Shown here in pieces: positions 51,540 to 60,547 of a stretch of DNA of 64,000 nucleotides (positions are counted from its first letter, which is position 1; every line of letters starts with the position of its first letter). Source of the stretch: Spirirestis rafaelensis WJT71-NPBG6 (lineage in GTDB: Bacteria; Cyanobacteriota; Cyanobacteriia; Cyanobacteriales; Nostocaceae); assembly GCA_019359015.1 (NCBI GenBank), contig JAHHID010000010.1:61314-125313 (forward strand), read 5' to 3'. The position numbers were made by a program, and so were the translations under genes. Under the pieces are notes generated by a model, which did no database searches, was not told where the DNA came from, and saw only the letters and a program-made list of their open reading frames with translations.

Positions 51540-53729
51540 ATGCTAAAGTCAGAAAAATACCCTCACCCTTTGTCACAAACCAATACAGCCCAGTTAAATG
51601 ATGTTGATGAAGGTGGATTAAATCTGGGTCAAGTTGGATCTGCTTTGCGTCGTCGATCATTCTTAGTTGCTGCTGTAACAGGCTTAGTAGCAACGGCAGC
51701 GGTGTTGAAAGCAGAACACGACCCTCCAGTGTATCAAGGTGAGTTTGAGGTTTTAACCAAGTCTTTAAGTGCCGAGAATAAAGCTATAACTGATGTCCCT
51801 CAAACCCTAAGTTCTCAAAAACTAGCAGTTCTTGAGCCCACACAAGAAGTCCAGACGATGATTGCAGTTTTGCAAAGTCGGAAAGTCCTGAATCCGATTG
51901 TAGAACAGCTTCAAGATAAATATCCTAAACTGACTTACGAGGAGCTTCTTGAGAACTTAAAGATTGAATCCAAAAAGCAAAGTATCTTAAAAGTCCAGTA
52001 TATAGATGCAGACGAGAAGCTAGTTGTCGAGGTTTCAAAGTTACTTGCTGATGCTTATTTGGACTATAGTAGGGCAGAACGTGAGGCAGAGGTAAATCAG
52101 GCAATTGAATTTGTTAACAAAGAAAAACAGCCCATAGAGGAGCGGGTTCAGTTGTGGCAAAACAAACTGCGAAACTTACGACTGGAAAATAAGTTAATTG
52201 ATCCTGCACAGAAAGCTCAAGAAGTCTCTACTCATATTGCAGCTTTGACGCAACAGCGACTCGAAAATAGAGTGCAGCTAGAGCAAATGCGAGCTAAGTA
52301 TCAGGACTTACAAACAGAGTTAGCCCAACAACCAGGTGCCTCGGCTAGTAATTCATTGTTGAGCGATAATCCTCGCTACCAAAAATTACTGGATCAGATT
52401 CAGGAAGTGAATGCTCAGATAGCTAAAAGGTCATCTGTCTTTACGGATGAAGAAGAGGGCATCAAGCGTCTTAATGAACAGAAAGAAACGAACCTCTCCT
52501 TATTGCAGCAGGAAAGAGAGCGGGTTAATCGAGACTTTCAAAGCCGCATTCGCGAACTAGAAGCCAGAGATCGAGGATTGGACGCAAAAATAAATAGTCT
52601 AAATAATTACGTCAAAGATTTGGCAACTACTAGCCGTAATTACGATAACATTCAGCGAGAATTACAAGTTGCCACTCAAGGTCTGACTCAATTTACAAGC
52701 AAACAACAAGCGTTGCAGATTGAGAAAGCCCAAAAGCAACAACCTTGGCAGTTACTCGATCCTAAACTCACTAAAGTGGCTGAACCTGATGCTGTCTCAG
52801 ATAGTGCTAAGAGAAACTTGGCATTGGGGGGAATGTTAGGTTTGCTGTTGGGTGTAGGGGCAGCTTTAGTTGTAGATAAACTCAGCAATGTTTTCTATAC
52901 TTCTAAGGAACTCAAAGAAGCTACTAGGCTGCCGTTGTTAGGTGTAGTTCCGTTAAGAAAAGAACTTGGATCTTTGGTTCCACAAATAGGGGAACAAGCA
53001 GGTCGCATCTCCTTTTTTGAAGTATTTCGCTCTCTCTATACGAATATTCTTCTTTTGGGTTCGGATACGCCAATTCGTTCACTTGTCGTTAGTTCAGCGG
53101 GGCAGGGAGACGGTAAGTCTACTGTTGCTGTACAGCTAGCGCAGGCAGCAGCAGCAATGGGGCAACGAGTATTATTAGTGGATGCTAATTTACGTTGTCC
53201 TACTCTGCACAATCGAGTAGGGCTGATGAATATTCAGGGATTGACCGATGTAATTTCCCAAGATTTAGAGTGGAGTAATGTAATTGAGCGATCGCCTTTA
53301 GAAGAAAATCTTTTTGTGATGAGTGCAGGTCCCATTCCACCAGACTCGGTAAGGTTACTCGCTTCTCAGAAAATGCAAGATTTAATGGACGAGCTGCAAG
53401 CTAGTTACGATTTAGTCATCTATGACACACCACCACTTTTGGGCTTTGCAGATGCCTATTTACTAGCGGCTAACACCAACGGTATGGTGCTAGTTGCTGG
53501 TTTGGGTAAGCTCAAACGTACTGTACTCCAACAAGCATTAGAAGAGATTCAAGTTTCTGGCACTCCCATTTTAGGGTTGATCGCCAATAAATCTAAAGAT
53601 TCCGTACCATTGTCTTATAGCCACTACCAGCAGTATTACAGACAGAACATGAGTGGTGAACGATTTAGCGACGATGGAGATCATGAGAGCGTTAATTCCG
53701 CGTCAATCACAAACATAAAACGACGTTAG
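51540..53729 (+). CDS. Polysaccharide co-polymerase/tyrosine autokinase (Wzc/BY-kinase-like)
   Basis: A 729-residue membrane protein that controls polysaccharide chain length and export. The N-terminal Wzz-type domain has a first membrane helix near 37-55 and a second near 425-445. Between them is a long coiled-coil periplasmic segment. The cytoplasmic kinase domain has Walker A SSAGQGDGKSTVAVQLA, Walker A' VLLVDANLRCPTLHN and Walker B DLVIYDTPPLLGFADAY. The C-terminus has a tyrosine cluster, YSHYQQYYRQNMSGERF, the expected autophosphorylation site. ATG 51540. Probably works with the exopolysaccharide locus, although it is separated by the lasso cluster. Confidence 0.92.
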   Translation: MLKSEKYPHPLSQTNTAQLNDVDEGGLNLGQVGSALRRRSFLVAAVTGLVATAAVLKAEHDPPVYQGEFEVLTKSLSAENKAITDVPQTLSSQKLAVLEPTQEVQTMIAVLQSRKVLNPIVEQLQDKYPKLTYEELLENLKIESKKQSILKVQYIDADEKLVVEVSKLLADAYLDYSRAEREAEVNQAIEFVNKEKQPIEERVQLWQNKLRNLRLENKLIDPAQKAQEVSTHIAALTQQRLENRVQLEQMRAKYQDLQTELAQQPGASASNSLLSDNPRYQKLLDQIQEVNAQIAKRSSVFTDEEEGIKRLNEQKETNLSLLQQERERVNRDFQSRIRELEARDRGLDAKINSLNNYVKDLATTSRNYDNIQRELQVATQGLTQFTSKQQALQIEKAQKQQPWQLLDPKLTKVAEPDAVSDSAKRNLALGGMLGLLLGVGAALVVDKLSNVFYTSKELKEATRLPLLGVVPLRKELGSLVPQIGEQAGRISFFEVFRSLYTNILLLGSDTPIRSLVVSSAGQGDGKSTVAVQLAQAAAAMGQRVLLVDANLRCPTLHNRVGLMNIQGLTDVISQDLEWSNVIERSPLEENLFVMSAGPIPPDSVRLLASQKMQDLMDELQASYDLVIYDTPPLLGFADAYLLAANTNGMVLVAGLGKLKRTVLQQALEEIQVSGTPILGLIANKSKDSVPLSYSHYQQYYRQNMSGERFSDDGDHESVNSASITNIKRR

Positions 53730-53730
53730 G

Positions 53731-53767
53731 ATGGGCAATGGGCAATGGGCAATGGGCAATGGGCATT
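53731..53767. repeat. Heptanucleotide tandem repeat (GGGCAAT)n
   Basis: Five copies of GGGCAAT, the last changed to GGGCATT, just after the Wzc-like stop codon. A related array on the other strand lies at 62759-62795. Typical short tandem repeats of cyanobacterial intergenic DNA. Confidence 0.9.
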
Positions 53768-53824
53768 GAGAATTGAGAATAAAGGCAAATTCTTTCCTAT
53801 GCCCTATACCCTATGCCCCATTCT

Positions 53825-54304
53825 TTATTTTTCCGGCGATTTGAGAGCCTGATCGAGAATTTGGCGAGCTTGTTCTGCTTTGGTTCGCGCTTCTTGATAA
53901 CGCATATTAGCTTGGGCAAAATTTTTCAGAACTTTAAAACCTTCTTTGAGTCGGGTAATTTCTTCCTCTGTGACTGACTGATCGCTAAAGAGGACATCAA
54001 CTGCTTTGCGAATTTCCAATGCTTCGGTGCGGGAATCTTGAACTTTGAGCTTGAGTGTAGCAAGATTGCTCAAAACTTGGACAGCTTGTGTAATCGCATC
54101 CTCACCACTAGCAGTGTCAATTGATGCTTCTTTTACCTCAATTAATTGTTGAGCACCAAATCCTTCTTCTAACTCCGTGGGTAGGTTGCCTGCTTCCATC
54201 AGTTCCATCAGCTGATCCATCGCTTTGTCGCGGGCTTTAGCTGAATCTTTACCGGGAACAGTGAGAATGATTTCTGGGCTTTGAGCAAGAGTGTACTGAA
54301 CCAT
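53825..54304 (-). CDS. Conserved-type unknown protein with coiled coil, 159 residues
   Basis: Acidic, helical protein. The N-terminal part, SPEIILTVPGKDSAKARDKAMDQLMELMEAG, is followed by long charged helices, ending NMRYQEARTKAEQARQILDQAL, which has a coiled-coil look. No signal peptide or membrane segment. I recognise the style of a conserved cyanobacterial hypothetical protein but no function. ATG 54304 (MVQYTLAQSPEI) is chosen; a TTG at 54334 would add ten residues. It is convergent with the Wzc-like gene and divergent from the next membrane protein. Confidence 0.7.
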   Translation of the reverse strand: MVQYTLAQSPEIILTVPGKDSAKARDKAMDQLMELMEAGNLPTELEEGFGAQQLIEVKEASIDTASGEDAITQAVQVLSNLATLKLKVQDSRTEALEIRKAVDVLFSDQSVTEEEITRLKEGFKVLKNFAQANMRYQEARTKAEQARQILDQALKSPEK

Positions 54305-54511
54305 ATCTAAGCAAAAAAGTTGCTGGTTAACCAAGCCGAGGCAAACTATTTTAACATGAGGTGAGTAACCACAAGTTAATTAAAAACTCCCAAAATAATT
54401 TTACATTTTGCGCTTCAGTTGAGCAGTCGCTTTGCAGAGTTTACCAAAGCAACAAAAATAAAACTTTATACTAAATAAAGGGAGAATAAATTTTCATAGG
54501 AGGGAAGAGCA

Positions 54512-55783
54512 ATGGCTCCCAATCCCACCATTATGCAAGCTGTGGAACAATTGGGCTACCGTGTCACCGTTGGTGATGTGGCAACCCAGGCAGGATTGAA
54601 TGTTGCGGAGGCGAGTCAAGGGTTATTAACTTTTGCAACTGAAGCTGGCGCACATTTGCAGGTAGCGGAAACAGGTGATATTGTTTACCTATTTCCCAAA
54701 AATTTCCGAGCAATATTACGTAATAAATCTTTGCAATTGCGATTGCAGGAATGGTGGAAAAAAATCTGGGGTATTTTATTTTACCTAATTCGCATTTCCT
54801 TTGCAATTTTCTTAATTGCTTCGATCGCTCTGATTACGATCACCACGATCATCATTATTACTGCTATCAACTCAGATCGCGACGGAAACGGTGGAGGTAA
54901 TTCTGGTAGTGGCGGTATCGGCTTTTTCTATTTTCCCGATTTATTCTGGTATTTTAGCCCAGACTATCGCACTCACTACCAAGAACGGCGGCGAGCGAAA
55001 AGCGATTTGAATTTCTTTGAAGCTGTCTTTTCATTTTTGTTTGGTGATGGCAATCCTAACACCAAATTAGAAGAACGTCGGTGGCGAGAAATTGCGAGTG
55101 TGATTCGCAACAACCGTGGTGCAGTCGTAGCAGAACAAATTTCTCCCTATCTAGATAATATCGGTGAGAAATATCAACAAGAATATGAAGACTATATGTT
55201 GCCTGTTCTCACTCGCTTTAATGGGCAACCAGCGGTAAGTCCCCAAGGGGAGATTGTCTATTACTTCCCAGAGTTGCAGGTGAGTGCTGCAAAAAAACTT
55301 CGTCAGTCAACGTCGGTATATCTGGAGGAATTTCCTTGGCGGTTTAGTGCGGCAACTTCCGGACAAATTTTGCTCAGTGCTGGGTTGGGTGGAGTAAATT
55401 TGGTTGGTGCGTTGGTGTTGGGAAGTTTGTTGCGAGGTGGTATTGTCGCTGCAAAACTGGGTGGACTTGTCGCTTTTGTCCAAGGAATTTACTGGTTGCT
55501 GTTGGCTTACGGAATCGGTTTCTTGGGGATACCGCTAGTGCGTTATTTTTGGATTCAATGGCGGAATAAAAAAGTTGTGGCACGTAATCGCGATCGCCTT
55601 GAACGTGCCAAACTACTAGCAAGCGCAGATGCTTCTTTGCAAAATAAAATTGACTACGCTCACCAGTTTGCCGCTGAAAAAGTCATTGGCAATGAAGATT
55701 TGGCATACACCACAGAAACTGACTTACTAGAACAAGAGGACGCTGAATGGCAACGGCGTCTTGATCGCTTTACTGGTGAATAA
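54512..55783 (+). CDS. Unknown membrane protein with N-terminal winged-helix-like domain
   Basis: A 423-residue protein. Residues 1-65 (IMQAVEQLGYRVTVGDVATQAGLNVAEASQGLLTFATEAGAHLQV) resemble a winged helix. A basic linker and a strong membrane helix follow at about 85-118 (LFYLIRISFAIFLIASIALI). Two or three further helices lie between 280 and 350. The middle, 140-270, is soluble, with a glycine-rich loop. The C-terminus is charged. I know of conserved cyanobacterial proteins of this kind but not their role. ATG 54512 with AGGAGGG upstream. Confidence 0.75.
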   Translation: MAPNPTIMQAVEQLGYRVTVGDVATQAGLNVAEASQGLLTFATEAGAHLQVAETGDIVYLFPKNFRAILRNKSLQLRLQEWWKKIWGILFYLIRISFAIFLIASIALITITTIIIITAINSDRDGNGGGNSGSGGIGFFYFPDLFWYFSPDYRTHYQERRRAKSDLNFFEAVFSFLFGDGNPNTKLEERRWREIASVIRNNRGAVVAEQISPYLDNIGEKYQQEYEDYMLPVLTRFNGQPAVSPQGEIVYYFPELQVSAAKKLRQSTSVYLEEFPWRFSAATSGQILLSAGLGGVNLVGALVLGSLLRGGIVAAKLGGLVAFVQGIYWLLLAYGIGFLGIPLVRYFWIQWRNKKVVARNRDRLERAKLLASADASLQNKIDYAHQFAAEKVIGNEDLAYTTETDLLEQEDAEWQRRLDRFTGE

Positions 55784-55785
55784 GA

Positions 55786-55925
55786 GGAGGGGGAGCAGGG
55801 GAAGCAGGGGAAGCAGGGGGAGCAGGGGGAGCAGGGGAAGAAATTTCCCCAAGTCTCCTTGTCTCCTTGTCTCCTTGCCCCCATGTCTCCTTGTCTCCTT
55901 GTCTCCCACTCCCCCACTTCCCCAT
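55786..55925. repeat. Short tandem repeats: GGGGAAGCA/GGGGGAGCA and CTCCTTGT arrays
   Basis: First array 55788-55841: GGGGAGCA and GGGGAAGCA units, about six copies. Second array 55852-55908: TCTCCTTG units, about six copies, interrupted by CCCCCATG. They lie between converging genes (membrane protein and SpoIID-like). Slippage-prone DNA; no spacer structure, so not CRISPR. Confidence 0.88.
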
Positions 55926-55942
55926 TCCCCCACTTTTTTTGA

Positions 55943-57088
55943 CTACTTTGCTCGAATTGGGGTAAGGGCTACACCTTGGTAATAATGCCCCAAAATTTGC
56001 AGGTGGTTGGCTCCTCGCCGAGCTAAATTATACGCTCCCCATTGACTCATACCTAAACCATGACCGTAGCCGAGTCCTTGCAGTACAAAGCTACCATCTG
56101 TTGCTTTGCTGACGTTAAAACGAGTACTTTTGAGTTTTAGTGCCGTACGCACTTCTTCGCCTTGTAACACCTTAGTACCTTTGTCGCCGACAATTTTTAA
56201 GGTTTTAACGCTGCGGAAAGGGGAAAACGCTTCTGGAAGCATATCTTTGACGTTGCCCACGCCAGGAATCATGGCGCTGATTTGTGCGTTTGAGAAGTTT
56301 TTTACCCAATTGCATTCGCTAATATTCTGGTCAAAGTCTTGAACTGCACGCAGGTAGGGCAGGGCGTTTCCCCAAACATCTTCGACGTTTTCGGTGTGTC
56401 CCCCAGAACAAGCGTGAAAAACTGAAAGAATAATTTGATTTTTATAAGTTAGTACTTGCCCAGATGTAGCATCCACTGCTTTATAAATGCCACCGGATTC
56501 ACTAATTACGCCTTTGTAAATCTGCCAGCGATCGGGAGTATCGCCGACATCGTAAATGGGATTACTGCGTTGTTTTTCGCGCTCGTAGAGGGCATAAGTA
56601 CGGGCGGCGATCGCCTGCGCTTGTAAAGCTTGTAGGGGCCATCTGGCATCCATTTCGCCACCGATGACGCTGTAAAGATATTCTTCTAAATCAACCCAAT
56701 TAACAGCGGTTAAACCTTTGTTTGTAGGGACAACCAGAGTTCTGCCTCGATACCAGCGATCGCCTATATAAACAAATCCCTTACCTGTTGGCTCAATCCA
56801 AAATAAACCAGACCGCCATCTATCCAAAGCAACTCCCCCAGGAATCGCTTGAGCATAATAGGAACTCATTTGCGGCAACTGTCCCAAGGTGCGACCAGAA
56901 CCATCCTTGACGACCGCAGTTGTCGAACTACCGACTTTTACCTGATTAACGTCTCTTTCAATTGCCACACGCAAAATTACAGATGCTTGAGCTGGCGCAA
57001 CCAGAACAATCCAAAAAAGAATGCTTATCCACCAATGGCGGACTTTAATCTGGGAAAATAAAGAGCCTAATAACAGTTCAAACTTCAT
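55943..57088 (-). CDS. SpoIID/LytB-domain protein, exported
   Basis: A 381-residue protein with an N-terminal hydrophobic signal or anchor (WWISILFWIVLVAPAQA). The SpoIID domain follows from about 125: WVDLEEYLYSVIGGEMDARWPLQALQAQAIAARTYALY, where the Glu after GG corresponds to the catalytic acid region. SVFHACSGGHTENVEDVWG and GYGHGLGMSQWGAYNLARRG are further family motifs. SpoIID proteins are lytic transglycosylases acting on peptidoglycan; in cyanobacteria they probably act in wall turnover, not sporulation. ATG 57088. Confidence 0.9.
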   Translation of the reverse strand: MKFELLLGSLFSQIKVRHWWISILFWIVLVAPAQASVILRVAIERDVNQVKVGSSTTAVVKDGSGRTLGQLPQMSSYYAQAIPGGVALDRWRSGLFWIEPTGKGFVYIGDRWYRGRTLVVPTNKGLTAVNWVDLEEYLYSVIGGEMDARWPLQALQAQAIAARTYALYEREKQRSNPIYDVGDTPDRWQIYKGVISESGGIYKAVDATSGQVLTYKNQIILSVFHACSGGHTENVEDVWGNALPYLRAVQDFDQNISECNWVKNFSNAQISAMIPGVGNVKDMLPEAFSPFRSVKTLKIVGDKGTKVLQGEEVRTALKLKSTRFNVSKATDGSFVLQGLGYGHGLGMSQWGAYNLARRGANHLQILGHYYQGVALTPIRAK

Positions 57089-57736
57089 GCTGATAATTTA
57101 TTCACGCTTGTATAGGTTTACAGTTATCCTTTTCGGTAGTTTCCCGGAGATTGCATCGCCACCTCACTAAATATAGATGAACTATCTTGGACTATCAAGT
57201 TTCATAGGACGCGGTTTTTGGTGTAGACATCGCTCATAAGGTAATAGCCGCTACAGTTCTAACACTATCTAGCTCTTGAGCGTCTATACCTCTTATTGAT
57301 TATGCATTTTGCTTAACCGCTAAGTCGGTATCAGAGATAAGCATAAATAAATTTCCCACAGCAAAAGCTCAAATGCCTATAAAGAAAGGTTTTTGAATAA
57401 GGACAATGCGCGAATTCTAAGAAAGCGGTACTAGCTTTTTGGCAGTTTATCAGATATTGGTGTTTGCCTTTGGTTCACGTTGAGATTTATTTTATTAGAG
57501 TGAATAAATAAGTTTTATCCGTATGATTAGGATGTTTAATATTTTGATTATCTGGATTTAGTCTACGTTAGCGGCTGCGGAGCTTTTTGTTAGCTTCTAG
57601 TAATCAAGCCAAGTTTTTATTTGCTGCCGTTGGTGCGTTATTCTTCGTAACGCACCCTACCAATCTGATGCTAGAGACGTTCCGTCGGAACGTCTCTAGG
57701 AGAAATTGTAGATGTAGGTAGACATTTGCTCTTTCG
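57089..57736. other. Intergenic region with dispersed hairpins
   Basis: About 650 bases. No gene. The right end contains two hairpin repeats at 57632-57656 and 57671-57699. Confidence 0.55.
57632..57699. repeat. Two adjacent hairpin repeats
   Basis: GGTGCGTTA-ttcttcg-TAACGCACC at 57632-57656, then CTAGAGACGTTCC-gtc-GGAACGTCTCTAG at 57671-57699. The latter resembles the palindrome at 28366-28393. Located directly after the stop of the Wzc-like gene read on the minus strand, so one may act as a terminator, though T-runs are absent. Confidence 0.7.
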
Positions 57737-59968
57737 TTAAACTTTTGCTGTATTCGCTTCATTAGCGATGATGCCCACTACATTCAACTTGCCCAAAATG
57801 TCTGTAGCTTGAATCAATTCAGTTCTAGTCACTTGACCCATTTTTTCCACAAATACAATTTGATGACAGTAGGTTGCTAAAATCCTGGCATCAACTATGC
57901 CTAAAATTGCTGGCGCATCTATCAACACTAAATCATAGGTTTGCTCAAAGACCTCGATTAGTTCTTTCATCCGCCGAGAACTCAGTAATTTCACTGTATC
58001 ATCTGGTGTCGGTCCTGCTGTCAAAACATCAATCGCGGGGTGAATTGGCTGGATGTAATCGGCAACGGGGGTATTTGTCTCATCGACCAATAACAGAGAT
58101 AGTCCCCAGTCGTTAGAAAGTTCCAAAATGTTGTGTAGGTGAGGCTGCCGCATGTTGGCATCAATTAGTAAAACTCGCCGATGCATTCTTGCCGCACTCA
58201 CCGCTAGCCCCTGTGCTATGGTTGTCTTACCTTCTCCGGGTAGTGCTGAAGTCACCATCAGTGATTTGAAGGCGTAGGGATTTGATATTTGAATGTTTTG
58301 GTAGATCATATCCAGGCTTTCGTGAAAGGGCAACCTGGTGTAGACACTAAGGTGTTTGTCAGGATACGCGGGAGTTAAGCCGACTTTTTTATTTGAAAAC
58401 AGGGTTCGGAGCCGTTTTTTCATTCGCGGCAACGATAATTTGGGAACTCTGCCAAGTAACCGCACATTTGTTAAGTTTTGTAACTCTTGTGAAGAATAAA
58501 TTGCATCTTTAGACATTTCCCAAATTAGGGCGATCGCAATCCCTAAAATCGGTCCAATTACCGCTCCCCCAGCTAAACGCAATGTTCTACCGCTACCCAT
58601 ATAAATTCCGGGTTGGGGTTCTTCCAAGACTTGCCAATCAAACCCTCCTTGAGCAATTTGCATTCCTAAAGACTGTTGCGCTTGCAGAAGTTGTTCAAGT
58701 GTTTTGCGATTAGTTTCGACTTCTGGCAACAGACGATTATACTCTGCAATTAAGGTGGGGTATTTGGCTAATTCTGAGCGAAGTTGTTGTTCTGACTGAG
58801 CTAAACTCTGTTCGTTGGCAACTAACCCAAGGGAAGCTGTTTGCACCTGTATTAATTCTTCTAGCAACTTGAGGTCAACTTCTCCCATTTGCCCTTGTGT
58901 CAGAAGTAATTTTCCGGTGGCAGGCTTTTCGGGTGCTCTATCTCCGAGCGATCGCCCAATTTCTTGTCGTAATAATGATACTTGATTGGAGCGTTGCTGT
59001 GTCAGTTTGGCGATCGCCGGCGAGGTGTCTGTATAGCGCAATCGTTCTTGACCCAGAGCCAATTCTGTTTTTTGAATCTCGTTTAACAGCGTTTGATAGC
59101 GAGTTGACTGACTCAAACGAGAGGAAATAAGCGCATTCTGCGGTGAAGCAGCCATTTTTCGCTGCAAGTTATTGTAGCGAGCGCGGACGTCTTGAAGCTG
59201 GGCACGGGTGGTTTGTAGCTGCTTTTGCGTGTCCGCTAGAGAAGCGAGGATAATTTTACCTTGTGCTTCGGGATCGAGTAAGTTATTTTTCCGCCGAAAC
59301 TGTTCTAAATTATTCTCAGATTTAATCACCTCTTGTTTAATTGTCGGTAGGCGATCGTTAACAAAAGAAAGTCCTTTATTCAGACGTTGCTTTTGCTGCT
59401 CTATGTTGTAATCTTGATAGACCTTTTTTAATGCTTGCAGTACTTTTTCGGCTTTAATTGGATCTTGGTCTTTGAAGGTGATTTCAAATACTTGGCTGGG
59501 AATTTTATTAAGTCCTGTCCCTCCTTCTAGTTGGGACACAACTAAAGAACCTGGTTTAGCTTCTTTACCTTTCTTACCTAAAATATCTTCTACTTGAATA
59601 TCTGGATATTCAGGACGCAGTAAATCTACAGCTTTTTGTATTAGCTTAGTACTCAGCATTAGCCTTAACTGAGCAGTGTAATCAACAACTTGAAAATTGG
59701 GGTCAGTAAATTGGCTATCTGTATTTCCTTGGATATTTCTTGATTGTAAGCCTTCATACAAATTGGAACTTACCAATAATTGCATAGAGCTTTGGTATTT
59801 CGGTTTAGCAATTGTTGCCAAGAAAATGGCAACGGACATTACTACGCAAGAAACACCGAAGATGAGAAAGCGCCGGCGAAATAAAATTCTCGATAATTGT
59901 CTGATGTCAACTGCGCTTTGTGGGGAAGTAGTAATCAATTGCCCCTGATTCAGATCAGTATTAGCCAC
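57737..59968 (-). CDS. Second Wzc-like polysaccharide co-polymerase/ATPase
   Basis: A 743-residue homologue of the gene at 51540 with the same plan: Wzz domain with membrane helix near 35-55, long coiled-coil, second helix near 465-485, then an ATPase domain. Walker A is SALPGEGKTTIAQGLA, A' VLLIDANMRQPHLHN and Walker B DLVLIDAPAILGIVDAR. Unlike the other gene it lacks a C-terminal tyrosine cluster, so it may act as co-polymerase/ATPase without autophosphorylation, or use Tyr elsewhere. I choose GTG 59968, which has AGAGGA 8 bases upstream; the TTG at 59974 is too close to it. Confidence 0.9.
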   Translation of the reverse strand: MANTDLNQGQLITTSPQSAVDIRQLSRILFRRRFLIFGVSCVVMSVAIFLATIAKPKYQSSMQLLVSSNLYEGLQSRNIQGNTDSQFTDPNFQVVDYTAQLRLMLSTKLIQKAVDLLRPEYPDIQVEDILGKKGKEAKPGSLVVSQLEGGTGLNKIPSQVFEITFKDQDPIKAEKVLQALKKVYQDYNIEQQKQRLNKGLSFVNDRLPTIKQEVIKSENNLEQFRRKNNLLDPEAQGKIILASLADTQKQLQTTRAQLQDVRARYNNLQRKMAASPQNALISSRLSQSTRYQTLLNEIQKTELALGQERLRYTDTSPAIAKLTQQRSNQVSLLRQEIGRSLGDRAPEKPATGKLLLTQGQMGEVDLKLLEELIQVQTASLGLVANEQSLAQSEQQLRSELAKYPTLIAEYNRLLPEVETNRKTLEQLLQAQQSLGMQIAQGGFDWQVLEEPQPGIYMGSGRTLRLAGGAVIGPILGIAIALIWEMSKDAIYSSQELQNLTNVRLLGRVPKLSLPRMKKRLRTLFSNKKVGLTPAYPDKHLSVYTRLPFHESLDMIYQNIQISNPYAFKSLMVTSALPGEGKTTIAQGLAVSAARMHRRVLLIDANMRQPHLHNILELSNDWGLSLLLVDETNTPVADYIQPIHPAIDVLTAGPTPDDTVKLLSSRRMKELIEVFEQTYDLVLIDAPAILGIVDARILATYCHQIVFVEKMGQVTRTELIQATDILGKLNVVGIIANEANTAKV

Positions 59969-59974
59969 TCTCAA

Positions 59975-60547
59975 AGTCCTCTAATATTGACAAATGTTGA
60001 GCAAGAAAAATGCGTGGAAAATTAATTTCACTAAATTAATGACGCTACAACAGGTGTTTATGATTCCTGGAAAAAATATTTTATATGTAAATTAATTAAC
60101 GAGAGTGTTAATTTTGACTTTTGTTAGATACTGTTGTGTAAAAATAACCGAGTAAGCGGCTCTATCCCTTAAAACCTTTGATATGAGCGGTTTACTGCTC
60201 ACCCTTCGGGTTCACCAGTCGCTCATGGGGGAGACCCCCAAGACCGCGCTGGCTCACTACAAACTAAAAGAGTATTTTACGTTTAATTTCGCCCACTTAC
60301 TTAACTGATAAGTCCTTGATTTGAGAATTTACCTGTTAATCAAAATCGGCTGCTATACATGATGTATAAAACTTTCAGTGGTAAAAATTTTATCCAGTAT
60401 GACAACGTTGTTTAGATTAATGCTAATTTTAACAAATACAATATGACATCTCTTGCCAAAATGGCAGATAAACTTGACAAAGTATTTTGCCAAGTTAGAA
60501 ACTTATATTGTTGTGACTGACGAAAGAGCGCTAAAGATACAAATTAT
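59975..60547. other. Intergenic region upstream of the second Wzc-like gene
   Basis: About 570 bases, no gene. It includes a dispersed repeat at 60181-60257 and AT-rich promoter-like stretches, none of which I can assign. Confidence 0.5.
60181..60257. repeat. Dispersed cyanobacterial repeat
   Basis: Contains CCCTTCGGGTTCACCAGTCG then CTCATGGGGGAGACCCCC and AAGACCGCGCTGGCTCA. I recognise this arrangement as a frequent intergenic repeat of cyanobacteria. Internal hairpins GGGGG-AGA-CCCCC. Confidence 0.6.

Noticed and set aside
53731..53767. Possible CRISPR or origin iterons
   Set aside because: Heptamer repeat with no spacers and no replication gene nearby.
55786..55925. Possible CRISPR array
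   Set aside because: Units are 8-9 bp and contiguous without spacers; they are simple tandem repeats.
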